The translations under genes and the position numbers were made by a program. A stretch of 64,000 bases of DNA from Nostoc sp. 'Peltigera membranacea cyanobiont' N6 (GTDB lineage: Bacteria; Cyanobacteriota; Cyanobacteriia; Cyanobacteriales; Nostocaceae): the NCBI RefSeq assembly GCF_002949735.1, contig NZ_CP026681.1, positions 2,790,001-2,854,000 of the forward strand, given 5' to 3'. Within the stretch, counting starts at the first letter, position 1. Each line of letters starts with the position of its first letter. Positions 36,703-47,315 of this stretch are shown here, one piece after another. Below the pieces are notes generated by a model, which saw only the letters and a list, made by a program, of their open reading frames with translations, had not been told where the DNA came from and did no database searches.

Positions 36703-37461
36703 ATGTCACAAATTGAAATTGCCGAAATCATCGAACAGATAAAACAAGAGATTGAAGTTGACACTAATGGTCAAGCAAAAGCTAGCCTTCGGGCAACTGC
36801 AAGACTTGCTGGGGTCAGCGCTGTGGCAATTCTCAAGACCTTAGACAGCGTTAACCTAGAACCTTCCAAACTGGCTCAAATACTTATGGAATCAGGCTTT
36901 GAAGCTGTTAACCTAACCGAGTGGAGAACTATCGGTATCCCTGATATGGCGATCGCAATCATCCTAGAGTACTACGCTTACGAAGCTGGTAGATACTGCA
37001 CTAAACAAGCCAGATTGGTATGCCGTTCATTCAACACCATCGGCATTCGGGCATGGATTCAAGATAAATTGGGCTGGACTAAACCTGTCACTGACAACAA
37101 AACAGGAATGACACAAATACAGTTACTCGCTGCTCTAGCTAAACACTTGGCAGAGCAAGAACAGCATTTACTCCAACAGCAGCAGCAACAGACCGAAATT
37201 TTGCACCGGCTAAAAGCTGTTGAAGTTGAGCAAGACAGAGTAAACACTCCATGCGGCCACAAATATAGTGTTGTCGGTTTCGCAAATCTTCAAGGTTTAG
37301 AAATATCGGTAAAAGAAGCGGGTACTAAAGGTAGAAAGGCAAGTGCATTGTGTCGGAAACAAGGCATAGAAATAGAACGCATTCATGACCCCCGTTTTGG
37401 AAAAGTTGGTTTGTATCCAGAAAGCGTTTTGATTGAGGTTTTTTCTACTGGCCAAAACTAA
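36703..37461 (+). CDS. Hypothetical protein with HTH-like N-terminus and antirepressor-like C-terminus
   Basis: 252 residues. Residues about 25-45 (KASLRATARLAGVSAVAILK) look like a helix-turn-helix; 140-180 is glutamine-rich coiled coil (EQEQHLLQQQQQQTEILHRL); the C-terminus KYSVVGFANLQGLEISVKEA and GLYPESVLIEVF resembles phage-type antirepressor KilA/Ant tails. Probably a regulator of plasmid or phage-like genes; low certainty. 44 bp after the DUF1392 gene. Confidence 0.6.
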   Translation: MSQIEIAEIIEQIKQEIEVDTNGQAKASLRATARLAGVSAVAILKTLDSVNLEPSKLAQILMESGFEAVNLTEWRTIGIPDMAIAIILEYYAYEAGRYCTKQARLVCRSFNTIGIRAWIQDKLGWTKPVTDNKTGMTQIQLLAALAKHLAEQEQHLLQQQQQQTEILHRLKAVEVEQDRVNTPCGHKYSVVGFANLQGLEISVKEAGTKGRKASALCRKQGIEIERIHDPRFGKVGLYPESVLIEVFSTGQN

Positions 37462-37506
37462 CAGCAATTGTCTTCAGAATACTTTCTTTAATTGGAGAAA
37501 AGTACC

Positions 37507-38106
37507 ATGCAACAACTGAATTTATTCACTGAATCAACCCCAGTTTTACCTATCACTTACTACCCCGATTTCTTAAGTCAGGAACTTGCAAACGAACTCT
37601 ACCAACACTGCTTGAAACTGGAGTGGCAGCAGAACCAAATCAGGATCATGGGTAAAACAATGCCTGTCCCCCGCCTGGAGTGCATTTACGGGGACTACGG
37701 CTGCGATTATCTCTACTCCAACAGCGTATTTTTGAAACCCCTGACTTGGACAGAAAAACTCGCTTACTTGCGGGACAGAATCACTGCGCTAACTGGTTAC
37801 AAATTCCGTATCGTCATCGGAAATCAGTACCGCAGTGGACAGGATTCGATTGGCTGGCACTCCGACAATGAGCAATCAATGGGTATAAATCCAGCTATCG
37901 CATCAGTGAGTCTGGGATCATGTCGCAAATTCCAAATCAAACCGAGAAATGGCAAAGCAACGGATTTCTGGCTGGAACACGGCAGTTTGCTTGTGATGCA
38001 CCCTGGCTGTCAGTCTACACATCTGCACCAAGTCCCCAAAACCAACAAAGTTGTTAGCACCCGTATCAATCTGACTTTTCGACCGCACACCGGAGGCGGG
38101 AGATAA
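37507..38106 (+). CDS. AlkB-like 2-oxoglutarate/Fe(II) dioxygenase
   Basis: 199 residues; ATG 37507 with GGAGAAAAG upstream. AlkB fold signatures: NQYRSGQDSIGWHSDNE (Fe ligands His and Asp in WHSDNE), SVSLGSCRKFQIKPR, LLVMHPGCQSTHLHQVPK (third ligand His), and RINLTFR (2-oxoglutarate-binding Arg). Members demethylate alkylated DNA or RNA bases. Not the classical chromosomal alkB: the size and PVPRLECIYGDYG start fit the plasmid/phage-type branch. Sits directly before the replication protein gene, 115 bp away. Confidence 0.88.
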   Translation: MQQLNLFTESTPVLPITYYPDFLSQELANELYQHCLKLEWQQNQIRIMGKTMPVPRLECIYGDYGCDYLYSNSVFLKPLTWTEKLAYLRDRITALTGYKFRIVIGNQYRSGQDSIGWHSDNEQSMGINPAIASVSLGSCRKFQIKPRNGKATDFWLEHGSLLVMHPGCQSTHLHQVPKTNKVVSTRINLTFRPHTGGGR

Positions 38107-38221
38107 CGCTGTAGCTGGCTATTGAGGATTTCATAGCCAGCACAAGCTCTTCACTTTAATTTTAACCGGCGGCATGGGTGCAATGCCGCTTCATTTCCAT
38201 GCGTCAAAAAACAGAGGGAAT

Positions 38222-41200
38222 ATGCGTATAATCGAATCTGATTCTCAAGCTCTACACTTACAAGAGTGGCTCAACAGTAGAGTTGACGAAGAAATCTTTC
38301 ATCTGAATGTGCGGTCGCTGTCTGGCACCGTCCCCTACGAATACCTGCTCTACAGTCCCAAAATCTCCCGTCGCAATGATGGACGATTGCGCGATCGCGA
38401 TTTGAAGAAATACCAGCACATTGAACTAGGCGGCTGGTGGTGCAGTGGGATTGACCCCCTCAACGAATACGTCCTGATGATGTGGGGCTGTTTCAAACCC
38501 GACCATCCCCGACGTGACCGCCAGAAGATCCACAAGTTCATCAAGTATGAACACCCATTTCGAGAAGAGACACGCGCTTTCTTCCTCCTAGTGCCGAATC
38601 GCATTTGGGTGAAAGTCTCCAATCGTAGCGATGTCCCCATCACCGAAGAAGACTTGCAGCATCCTGGTGGATTTTGGCACTGGGTTTGGCAGCATAATGT
38701 ACCAGTGACAATTGTAGAAGGTGTCAAGAAAGCGGGGGCATTACTGACTGCTGGTTATGCAGCGATCGCAATTCCTGGTGTTAACGCTGGATACCGCACC
38801 CCTACTGATGAGTACGGTACTGCCATTGGTAAGCCCTCTCTGATTCCCGACTTGAAATATTTCGCAACACAGGGGAGACAGGTTAACATCTGCTTTGACC
38901 AAGATAATAAGCCCGAAACTGTACAACGTGTCAGAACTGCTATCAGTCGCATGGGACGGCTGCTGGTAAATGAAGGTTGTTCGCTGCGAGTGATAGATTT
39001 ACCGTTAGGGGCAGAGAAAGGGGTTGATGATTTTATTGTCGCCAAGGGTCAGCCAGCATTTGACGCAATCTACAACACAGCCGTTGCACTGGAGTTATGG
39101 GAGATTAAGCTGTTTACCTTGCTGACTTACCCGCCAGCGATCGCACTTAACCAACGTTTCTTGGGCCAGCTTCTCGTCCCCGAAGGTGAAAAACTGATTA
39201 TCCTCAAGGCTCCCAAAGGTACTGGTAAAACTGAATGGCTGGCAACTGAGGTGGCGAAAGCACACGACCAAGAGAGACGGGTATTAATCATTACCCATCG
39301 TATCCAGCTAGGTGAGGCACTGTGTAATCGGTTTGGTGTTAACTATGTTACCGAAGTCCGCACGAATGAAACAGGTACATTATTAGGATATGGGGTGTGT
39401 GTGGATTCGCTGCATCAAGAGAGTCAGGCGCGATTCAATCCTAATGATTGGTCAAATGATGTCATTATTATTGATGAGTGCGACCAAGTATTCTGGCATT
39501 TGCTCAACTCTGGTACTGAAGTCCAGAAGCGGCGTGTGTCTGTTCTCAAAAACCTCAAGCAGTTAGTACAGAATGTTTTGGGTAGCAGTCAGGGAAGGAT
39601 TTATCTGTCTAGTGCCGATGTTTCAGACACGGATGTGAAGTATGTTTTATCACTCGCTGGGGAATATCGAGTTAACCCGTTTGTAATCGTAAACAACTAT
39701 CGTCACGTAGCTGGCAATTGTTACAACTACTCTGGAAGTAACCCGAAAAATCTCATCGCTGCACTGGACAAGGCGATTTCTAAAGGTGGGCATCATTTAC
39801 TATGCTGCTCTGCTCAAAAAGCAAAATCCAAATGGGGAACCCAAGCGCTTGAAGAACGTTTTCGCCGCAAATTTCCACACCTGCGGATTCTGCGAATAGA
39901 CAGCGAATCCGTTGCTGATCCATCTCATGCGGCTTTCGGCTGTATTGCTCATCTGAACGAAATTCTGACTCAGTATGATTTGGTTATTGCCTCTCCAAGT
40001 TTAGAAACTGGGGTCAGCATCGACATTAGAGGACATTTTGATGGTGTTTGGGGAATATTTCAGGGTGTGCAACCGGTTAACTCTGTGCGGCAGATGTTGG
40101 CAAGGGTTAGGGAGACTGTTGACCGTCACATTTGGGTGAGAGAGTGGGGGATGTCTGTTGTGGGCAATGGTTCTACATCAATCGGAGGATTACTCAGAAG
40201 TCAACACGTCGCAACACAGGCGAACATTGCGCTGTTGTCGGCGGCGGATAATGACGACTATAGCTTTGTTGACCAGAACTTCCAGCCAGAGTCATTGCAG
40301 ACTTGGGGTAAGCGTGGTTCTGTAATCAACGTTGAGATGCGGCGCTATCGAGAGTCTGTGCTTGCGGGTTTGGTCGAAGATGGGTATACCGTTATCGATG
40401 CTGACGATGCTGATGACGATGAAAGTGGGGCAGTAATCGAGTCGGTTAAAGCGGCAAGTGAGCAATTGTATACTGCTGAATGTCAGGCGATCGCGGATTC
40501 TCCAACCATCTCTGATGCCGAACTTAAGAAGTTGCAAGACACAAGAGCGAAAACCAAGACCGAACGACATCAGCAGTGCAAGGCGGAATTGTCCCGTCGT
40601 TATGAAGTTGAAGTTACGCCTGATTTGGTTGAGAAGGATGATGACGGGTGGTATCCTCAACTGAGGATGCACTACTATTTGACGCTGGGGCGAGAGTTTT
40701 TGACCAACCGTGATGCTAAACGGGCGAAAGCGCAATTGGAAGCAGGTGAGAATTCGATTTGGAAGCCTGATTTTAACAAGGGGCAGTTATTACCTGCTGT
40801 GTTGTTACTCGAAAATCTGAATCTGTTGCAGTTTCTTACGCCAGACGTTCAGTTACGTGGGTCTGATGAGAAGATGCTGGAATTTAAGGCACTGGCTGTA
40901 ACGCATCGGCACGTTATCAAGAATTACTTGAATGTGACTATCTCAGAAAAACACACACCGATTGCGATCGCGCAGAAACTACTTGCCAAGATTGATTTGA
41001 AATTGGATTACGTTGGTCGGTTGGGTAAGCGTGAAAATCGGGAATGCGTTTATCGCTTTGTTGCACCTGATGATCAGCGTGATTCGATTTTTAGTCAGTG
41101 GTTAAATCGGGATGAACTGTTTCTTAGTGAGTCGGTGTCAGTCACCAATAATATAGAGTTCCCAACACAAGTGACTGGCACAATATCAGATGACATTCCC

Positions 41201-41449
41201 CAAACATTAAATCAGGTTGAAAGTCCTGCTACCCAAGCCTGGAAGGGGCTGAAGCTGAAAATGCGCCTTGGACTCGACAGCGCTGGTCGGTTCTACCAAC
41301 AGATGCTTTCCCAGCTTGGTGAGGCTGTCGGCGTTGCTGATGGGGAGCCTTACTGGAATGGGTATTTGGGGCAGTGGCAGGTTTGGGTTAACTTTGGGAG
41401 CGGTTGTACGTCTGTGGTGTGCGATTGGTTAGCGGTGGTGGTTAACTGA
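38222..41449 (+). CDS. CyRepA1-type plasmid replication protein (DUF3854 Toprim-like plus helicase)
   Basis: 1075 residues from ATG 38222 (an earlier ATG 38174 lacks a conserved N-terminus). Residues about 160-280 are a DUF3854/Toprim-like domain (VTIVEGVKKAGALLTAGYAA, VNICFDQDNKPE). A P-loop KAPKGTGKTEWL is at about 329, with VIIIDECDQVF (about 415) and YDLVIASPSLETGVSIDI and QMLARVRE as later helicase motifs. This order is that of the CyRepA family which initiates replication of cyanobacterial plasmids. It implies the window is plasmid-borne or comes from a plasmid integrated in a chromosome. An origin is expected near the gene; I did not find iterons. Confidence 0.82.
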   Translation: MRIIESDSQALHLQEWLNSRVDEEIFHLNVRSLSGTVPYEYLLYSPKISRRNDGRLRDRDLKKYQHIELGGWWCSGIDPLNEYVLMMWGCFKPDHPRRDRQKIHKFIKYEHPFREETRAFFLLVPNRIWVKVSNRSDVPITEEDLQHPGGFWHWVWQHNVPVTIVEGVKKAGALLTAGYAAIAIPGVNAGYRTPTDEYGTAIGKPSLIPDLKYFATQGRQVNICFDQDNKPETVQRVRTAISRMGRLLVNEGCSLRVIDLPLGAEKGVDDFIVAKGQPAFDAIYNTAVALELWEIKLFTLLTYPPAIALNQRFLGQLLVPEGEKLIILKAPKGTGKTEWLATEVAKAHDQERRVLIITHRIQLGEALCNRFGVNYVTEVRTNETGTLLGYGVCVDSLHQESQARFNPNDWSNDVIIIDECDQVFWHLLNSGTEVQKRRVSVLKNLKQLVQNVLGSSQGRIYLSSADVSDTDVKYVLSLAGEYRVNPFVIVNNYRHVAGNCYNYSGSNPKNLIAALDKAISKGGHHLLCCSAQKAKSKWGTQALEERFRRKFPHLRILRIDSESVADPSHAAFGCIAHLNEILTQYDLVIASPSLETGVSIDIRGHFDGVWGIFQGVQPVNSVRQMLARVRETVDRHIWVREWGMSVVGNGSTSIGGLLRSQHVATQANIALLSAADNDDYSFVDQNFQPESLQTWGKRGSVINVEMRRYRESVLAGLVEDGYTVIDADDADDDESGAVIESVKAASEQLYTAECQAIADSPTISDAELKKLQDTRAKTKTERHQQCKAELSRRYEVEVTPDLVEKDDDGWYPQLRMHYYLTLGREFLTNRDAKRAKAQLEAGENSIWKPDFNKGQLLPAVLLLENLNLLQFLTPDVQLRGSDEKMLEFKALAVTHRHVIKNYLNVTISEKHTPIAIAQKLLAKIDLKLDYVGRLGKRENRECVYRFVAPDDQRDSIFSQWLNRDELFLSESVSVTNNIEFPTQVTGTISDDIPQTLNQVESPATQAWKGLKLKMRLGLDSAGRFYQQMLSQLGEAVGVADGEPYWNGYLGQWQVWVNFGSGCTSVVCDWLAVVVN

Positions 41450-41468
41450 AATCACACTTTCGACCAAG

Positions 41469-44400
41469 TTAACTTTGAGCCTGAACCAAAATCGGTAAGG
41501 TAATCACAAATTCTGTGACAACGCCTGGGGTAGAATTAACTGCAAGTGTTCCACCGTGTTTTTCCACAATAATAGATTTTGCGATCGCTAACCCTAACCC
41601 CGTCCCTTTACCAACAGCTTTCGTCGTAAATAAATGGTCAAATATTTTGGATTTTACTTGTTCATCCATCCCCTTACCATTATCAAAAATGGCAATTTTA
41701 ACTAAATTGTTTTCGACTGAGGTTGTAATTGTAATACAGTTAGGATTGGCTTTAATTTCTTCAAAACTACGTCCATGATTAGATTCATATAAAGCATCAA
41801 TAGCATTTGCAAGCAAGTTCATAAATACCTGATTTAATTGACCAGGAAAACATTCAACCTGGGGCAAATCACCGTAATTGGTGATAACTTCAATTGCGGG
41901 GCGTTGTTCATTTGCCTTGAGACGATGTTTGAGAATAAGAATGGTGCTATCAATGCCTTGGTGGATATTGAAAGGCACTTTGTAATCTTGGTCTGCACGA
42001 GAGAAAGTGCGTAAGCTGGTGCTGATGTTTTTCAGGCGATCGCACGCCATAGACATAGAATCAATCATCTTGGGAAAATCTTCTAAACTATAATCCAAGT
42101 CGATTGATTCGGCGTGGTCAATGATTTCATCATTTTTGTTGGGTAAACTTGATTGATAAAGCTTTAAGTGTTCGATAATATCAGTAAACGTTGGTTTAGC
42201 TTGTTTTAGACTGGCAGCAATAAAACCGAGAGGATTATTCATTTCGTGAGCAACGCCAGCAACTAAGTTACCCAATGCAGACATTTTCTCGCTTTGCACC
42301 ATTTGTAATTGAGCTTGTTGTAAATCTTGCAATGCTTGTTGCAAATCTTCTGATTTTTGCTGCGATTCGGCGAATGACTCCTCTAGCTGTTGGGCATAGT
42401 TCTGCGATCGCTCATAAAGTCGCGCATTTTCCAAAGAAATAGCGGCTTGAGCGCAAAGTAAATTCAGGAGTTCCACGCGATCGCTTGTGAAAGCCCCCGT
42501 CGCTAAATTATTTTCTAAATATAAAATGCCTATCAACTTCCCTTGATGCAAAATCGGACTACACAAGATACTCTTGGGCTGCTGACGAATAATATACGGG
42601 TCATTAGCTAAAGTCGGATCGGCGATCGCATCAGTCAGCACAATAGTTTGCCTGTTGTGCAAGACTTTGTAAATCAGCTTGTGGGGAATCTCCTGAGAAT
42701 CTTCAAGCAGAAGGCGCTGCAACACGACTGGCTCCGTTCCAACAGTCATTGACCCTTTGATCAGCAGGCGTTCGTCTCGCAAGAGCATTAACACGCACTT
42801 CTCGGCTCCGGCATTTTCAATCACAAGAGAAAGCAACGATGAAAGCAGTTTGGACAGTTCGATTTCGCTTGAAATAGTTTGGGAAGCTTTGAGAATCGCG
42901 GCTAAATCTAGGGAATCACTGACGCTGCTAGAGGAAGAACTGGTAGAGGTGACTGTTCCTAATCCAAAGACGGTTTCGTTAACCGAGAAAGTAGTGCGAG
43001 TTTGTTGCAGGATGGGAGCCAGCAGATAGGGATAGCGTTTTTCCAAGTCGGCGACTTTGGCTTTTGCACCCCAATGGGCATAACAATAGTAGGCTTGGAT
43101 CGTGTATTCCGTAGCTATTCGTTCTTTGCCCCAGTCGAGGTAAAACTTGGCGGCAAGTTCGTTAGCTAAGGCTTCTTCGTTGATAAACTGATGTTTTTTA
43201 GCCAGGGCAATGGCTTGATCATAACACTCAGTTGCTGCGACTTTTTCACCCAAAACCCGATGCTTTTCAGCCTCCACTAAATACCATTTATGCAAGTGGT
43301 TCATCGGAGCATTTTGCGCCCACTGGTGCAAAATCGTTTGATGGGTTGCGGCTTCGGCAAGCATTTGCGCTTGTTGGGCTTCGGGTTGAGTCGGGAAGAG
43401 TGCCAGCAGGGTGAGCGCAGCGTACAAATGGAAAATGGGGAAATGAACTATTCCCGATATTGTTATCAAATAGAGCTTGACCTGGGTGATGTTGTCAAGG
43501 GCAGCCTGATAATTGCCAAAGCTGTAGGCAAGCAGCAGCTTGTAGGTGTAGGCAATGGCAATCAGGCTCAGATCGTTATCCTGCTGGTGCTGCGGCAGCA
43601 TCACCCTTTCATCGTAGGCAGTGCCAATTAAGCGATCGGGTTGGCTGACTGGTTCTCTTAAATGGTTCGCCATTTGCCGTATTGCGCTCAAATGATTATG
43701 CGCCGAATCTTGTTTTGCCTGAACCAGGGCAGCAGTGTAAGCAGCGAATTCGGTTTCCAAAGTATCCAGTTCTACACCTGCGAAAAGTGCCGTTCCCGCG
43801 TAACATACAATGTTAAAAGCCGCAGAGAGAATATCCCCTGTTTCCATGCCAGCCGTGTAGCCATCTTTCAGCGTCGGCATCGTTGCCCTTAGTGCTTCCT
43901 GGCGATGTTGGATGAACGTTCCAAACACGTTTAAAGTGAGGGACTTCATGCTCTGAGCATTCAACCGTTCCAACAACGAGAGAGCTAATCGACCAAACCC
44001 GTAGCCGGTTTTGACTTCGCCCAGAAACGCACACAACACCAGACCATGAACCCCATATCCTATCGTCGCGGCAGGTGCATTGCCAAAGGAGAGCGACAAC
44101 CTCACCATCGTCGCGCTCAACAAGGGAAGCAACCCTGGCATTCCAAAGAACACGGGCCCGAACAACACCCTTAATATTTGCATGGCGGACTGAGCAGTGC
44201 GATCGCTCATCACGGGCAAGTCAATCAACTCGGCAATCTCTCTGCCGCTTTGTTGCTCCTTCAGAGCTTGGAGTGCTTGCCCAATCGTGGCTTCATCTAC
44301 GTCTGTAGGGAATTCCACTCCCAATTGAGCAAGCGCCTCTTTGCCCACGGCGATCCCCTCTAACATCCGACTACTAGCCTGGTGCGATGCGATCTGAATT

Positions 44401-46931
44401 TCGTAAATCTTCACTTTGTCGAGAATCGTCCGTGCCTGCTGCAATACCAAAGCGGCAAGCTGTTCCATACTCTCAAGATCGCCATTTAAATAACTGGCTT
44501 CGGCTTTTGCCACATATAGGTTCAGCATCAATTCATACTGAGTTTCCCAGGAGTCTAACTGAAGTAACTCAATCCCAGTTTGCAGATATATCCTTGCTGC
44601 GGTGTATGCAGTCGCACTTCTAGCCTTACCTCCAGCTTTTAAGTTCAGTTGAGCTAATTGTTGGCGATCGCTCGGTTGAGTGAGTAATGCCCGTCCTTGA
44701 TTCAGGTGTCCAACAATATCAAACAGCTTATCTGCCTGCTCGCTTTGGGAAAGCTTGTCTTGAAGCAACTGCCCAATTTGCAAATGAATTGCTTGTTTTT
44801 GGTTATCAGGAATTAGGGAATAAGCAGCTTGTTGGACGCGATCGTGTAAAAATTTGTAACCTGTCATTTGTCCCTTGTCATTAGTCATTTGCAAATGACT
44901 AATTACCAATGAGGAACCTTGATAAAACTTGTAAACCTCATTGATTGGAATTATGAATCCTTCTTGCAATGCTTTCCACAAGTCTGAAGCGGTTTGAGTC
45001 TCTGACTTTTCAGAAACGATCGCCAGCGTCGCCAAATCAAACTGATTGCCAATACAAGCTACCAGTTTCAAAATATCTTGAGTGATGTCGGGCAATTTCT
45101 GAAGCTGTTGTGCCATAAATTCCACCACATCGTCGGTTAGGGCAAGCGATCGTACTTGTGTTACATCACACTGCCAACAGGCTAATTCAAAATCAAATTT
45201 AATCAGATTATCTTGATGCAATGCTTTGAGAAACTGTGTAGCAAAAAACGGATTACCTTGAGTTTTTTGATAGACTAATTGAGAAAGAGGTAAGACTAAT
45301 CTTTTTGTAGATTTCAATGTGTCAGCAACTAATTGATTGACTGTTAGTTGACTCAGTGCTGCTAAATTAATCGTATTAATTGTGAAGAGTGCTTTTTGAA
45401 TATCACTCAAAGTCAACATTAAGGGATGTGCAGGGTTGACTTCGTTATCACGGTAAGCACCCATTAATAAAAGATAACTTGTATCAGCCATTAATAGCTG
45501 CATTAATTTCAGTGAGGCTGAATCTGCCCATTGCAAATCATCTAAAAACATCACTAAGGGATGTTCAAAACTTGTAAAGACTTGGGTAAATTTCTGGAAC
45601 AATAAATTAAATCGATTTTGTGCTGCCGTTCCTGATAATTCTATGGCAGGTGGTTGTTCGCCAATAATTCTTGATAATTCGGGAATGACTTCAATAATTA
45701 CCTGTCCGTTTTCACCTACAGCTGATAAAATCTTGTTTTTCCACTGCTGGATTTGAGCATCACTTTCGCTTAACAGTTGCCCCATTAAATCACGGAATGC
45801 TTGTACAAATGCACTGAAGGGAATATTGCGTTGAAATTGATCGTATTTTCCTTTGATAAAATAACCGCGTTGCCGCACAATTGGTTTATGAACTTCATTG
45901 ACAACCGCAGTTTTCCCAATTCCAGAAAACCCAGCTACCAACATCATTTCTGTTGCACCAAGGCTAACTCGCTCAAATGCTTGCAATAGAGTTGATACTT
46001 CGCTTTCTCTGCCATAAAGCTGATCGGGGATGATGAAGCGATCACACACATCCCTACTCGCAATTTCAAAGCCTTTGATTGTACCAGAAACGTGTAGTTG
46101 ATGTAAACAATTTTCTAAATCAAATTTCAGTCCCAATGCACTTTGATATCTGGATTCGGCATTTTTTGCTATCAATTTCATGACAATATCACAAATCACT
46201 TGGGGAATCTTTTCTCTATTCCCTAAAAGTGGTGGAAGTTTAGCAATATGACAATGTACCAACTCCATTGGATCGTTTGATTTAAATGGTAGTTCTCCGG
46301 TGAGCAATTCGTAAAAAGTTACACCCAAAGAATAGAAATCAGTTCGGTAATCAATCCCCCGATTCATTCTGCCGGTTTGTTCTGGGGATATATAACTAAG
46401 TGTCCCTTCTAAGACATTGGGATTTACTAGTGTTTGCGTTTCTCGTGGTAGTAAAGATGCAATACTAAAGTCAATTAATTTAACTTGTTTGGTTTCGGGG
46501 TTAATTAAAATATTGGCGGGTTTAATATCTTTATGAATAATCCGCTCTCGATACAATATATCTAAGGTATTGCAGAGTGCGATCGCTATTTCTAAAAATT
46601 CCTTTATAGATATAGATTGTTGGGTTCCCCTCACTCTCCAATCATTGAGAGAAATTCCCCCAAAGTCTTCCATTACCAGCGCATAGCCATTTTGGTAGGC
46701 TTGGAGGCTGTAGGTTTGGACAATCAGAGGAGAGTTGAGATTTTTGGTAATCGTGTACTGATTGCGAAACGACAATAGTTCGCTGAAACTCGGATAAGGA
46801 TTTTTCAGCAGTTTAATTACTACAGGTAATGAGTCAGCCTCTCGATACCCTCGATAAACCAGCGTTCTGGAACCATTGTATAGTTCTTCAGTGATGCAAT
46901 ATCCGGGAATACTGACTAAAGTGCTAACCAT
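41469..46931 (-). CDS. HstK-type giant protein: Ser/Thr kinase, AAA ATPase, GAF, histidine kinase
   Basis: 1820 residues. Domain order: Hanks-type Ser/Thr kinase (8-270; HKDIKPANILI at about 128, DFS in place of DFG, GTLSYISPEQTGR), AAA-type ATPase (Walker A GFSGIGKTAVVNE at about 335, LDDLQWAD), a TPR-like helical region (about 700-1250), GAF (about 1330-1490; ILCSPILHQGKLIGILYLEN), then histidine kinase H-box LVAGVAHEMNNPLGF (about 1555), N-box LLANAID, G boxes DNGKGM and GKGTGLGLAIAK (about 1770). Such kinases are typical of Nostocales and act in stress or developmental signalling. It is convergent with cyRepA, with a 20-bp gap. No transmembrane segment seen. Confidence 0.9.
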   Translation of the reverse strand: MVSTLVSIPGYCITEELYNGSRTLVYRGYREADSLPVVIKLLKNPYPSFSELLSFRNQYTITKNLNSPLIVQTYSLQAYQNGYALVMEDFGGISLNDWRVRGTQQSISIKEFLEIAIALCNTLDILYRERIIHKDIKPANILINPETKQVKLIDFSIASLLPRETQTLVNPNVLEGTLSYISPEQTGRMNRGIDYRTDFYSLGVTFYELLTGELPFKSNDPMELVHCHIAKLPPLLGNREKIPQVICDIVMKLIAKNAESRYQSALGLKFDLENCLHQLHVSGTIKGFEIASRDVCDRFIIPDQLYGRESEVSTLLQAFERVSLGATEMMLVAGFSGIGKTAVVNEVHKPIVRQRGYFIKGKYDQFQRNIPFSAFVQAFRDLMGQLLSESDAQIQQWKNKILSAVGENGQVIIEVIPELSRIIGEQPPAIELSGTAAQNRFNLLFQKFTQVFTSFEHPLVMFLDDLQWADSASLKLMQLLMADTSYLLLMGAYRDNEVNPAHPLMLTLSDIQKALFTINTINLAALSQLTVNQLVADTLKSTKRLVLPLSQLVYQKTQGNPFFATQFLKALHQDNLIKFDFELACWQCDVTQVRSLALTDDVVEFMAQQLQKLPDITQDILKLVACIGNQFDLATLAIVSEKSETQTASDLWKALQEGFIIPINEVYKFYQGSSLVISHLQMTNDKGQMTGYKFLHDRVQQAAYSLIPDNQKQAIHLQIGQLLQDKLSQSEQADKLFDIVGHLNQGRALLTQPSDRQQLAQLNLKAGGKARSATAYTAARIYLQTGIELLQLDSWETQYELMLNLYVAKAEASYLNGDLESMEQLAALVLQQARTILDKVKIYEIQIASHQASSRMLEGIAVGKEALAQLGVEFPTDVDEATIGQALQALKEQQSGREIAELIDLPVMSDRTAQSAMQILRVLFGPVFFGMPGLLPLLSATMVRLSLSFGNAPAATIGYGVHGLVLCAFLGEVKTGYGFGRLALSLLERLNAQSMKSLTLNVFGTFIQHRQEALRATMPTLKDGYTAGMETGDILSAAFNIVCYAGTALFAGVELDTLETEFAAYTAALVQAKQDSAHNHLSAIRQMANHLREPVSQPDRLIGTAYDERVMLPQHQQDNDLSLIAIAYTYKLLLAYSFGNYQAALDNITQVKLYLITISGIVHFPIFHLYAALTLLALFPTQPEAQQAQMLAEAATHQTILHQWAQNAPMNHLHKWYLVEAEKHRVLGEKVAATECYDQAIALAKKHQFINEEALANELAAKFYLDWGKERIATEYTIQAYYCYAHWGAKAKVADLEKRYPYLLAPILQQTRTTFSVNETVFGLGTVTSTSSSSSSVSDSLDLAAILKASQTISSEIELSKLLSSLLSLVIENAGAEKCVLMLLRDERLLIKGSMTVGTEPVVLQRLLLEDSQEIPHKLIYKVLHNRQTIVLTDAIADPTLANDPYIIRQQPKSILCSPILHQGKLIGILYLENNLATGAFTSDRVELLNLLCAQAAISLENARLYERSQNYAQQLEESFAESQQKSEDLQQALQDLQQAQLQMVQSEKMSALGNLVAGVAHEMNNPLGFIAASLKQAKPTFTDIIEHLKLYQSSLPNKNDEIIDHAESIDLDYSLEDFPKMIDSMSMACDRLKNISTSLRTFSRADQDYKVPFNIHQGIDSTILILKHRLKANEQRPAIEVITNYGDLPQVECFPGQLNQVFMNLLANAIDALYESNHGRSFEEIKANPNCITITTSVENNLVKIAIFDNGKGMDEQVKSKIFDHLFTTKAVGKGTGLGLAIAKSIIVEKHGGTLAVNSTPGVVTEFVITLPILVQAQS

Positions 46932-47005
46932 ACTGCTAAATCCTGAATATTTCCAGATTTAGTATTCCCAGATATTTGAAGTTATTTACCAAAAACCGCC
47001 AAAAA

Positions 47006-47152
47006 TCATCCCGGAATTTCAATGATAAATTCACTACTTAGATCCAGAACAGAGTTAAAACTCAATTTTCCGCCGTGGGTTTCTTCCACAATTTAACGAG
47101 TGATCGCGAGTCCTAATCCTGTTCCTTTACCAACAGCTTTTGTCGTAAATAA
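47006..47152 (-). pseudogene. Histidine kinase 3' fragment with in-frame stop
   Basis: Reads LFTTKAVGKGTGLGLAITR, a stop, then IVEETHGGKLSFNSVLDLSS and EFIIEIPG to a normal stop: the end of a HATPase_c domain, similar to but distinct from the end of the neighbouring HstK protein. It lies just upstream of that gene on the same strand. The rest of the kinase is gone. Confidence 0.82.
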
Positions 47153-47315
47153 AGTTTAAAAATTTAGCTAAATCCAATTATTAAATACAACAGGAGGGAA
47201 CCTGAACATTGTAAGTGTTCATGCAAGTAGCGCTCTAGTGATGGAATCAGCTAAAAGGTATAACACTTAAAAAAGTAGTGTTGGTTTAGTCTAAATCCAA
47301 AAGGAGGAGAAGATT

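Noticed and set aside
43232..44884. Plus-strand open frames inside the HstK gene
   Set aside because: Shadows of the helical TPR-like region; codon pattern follows the minus strand.
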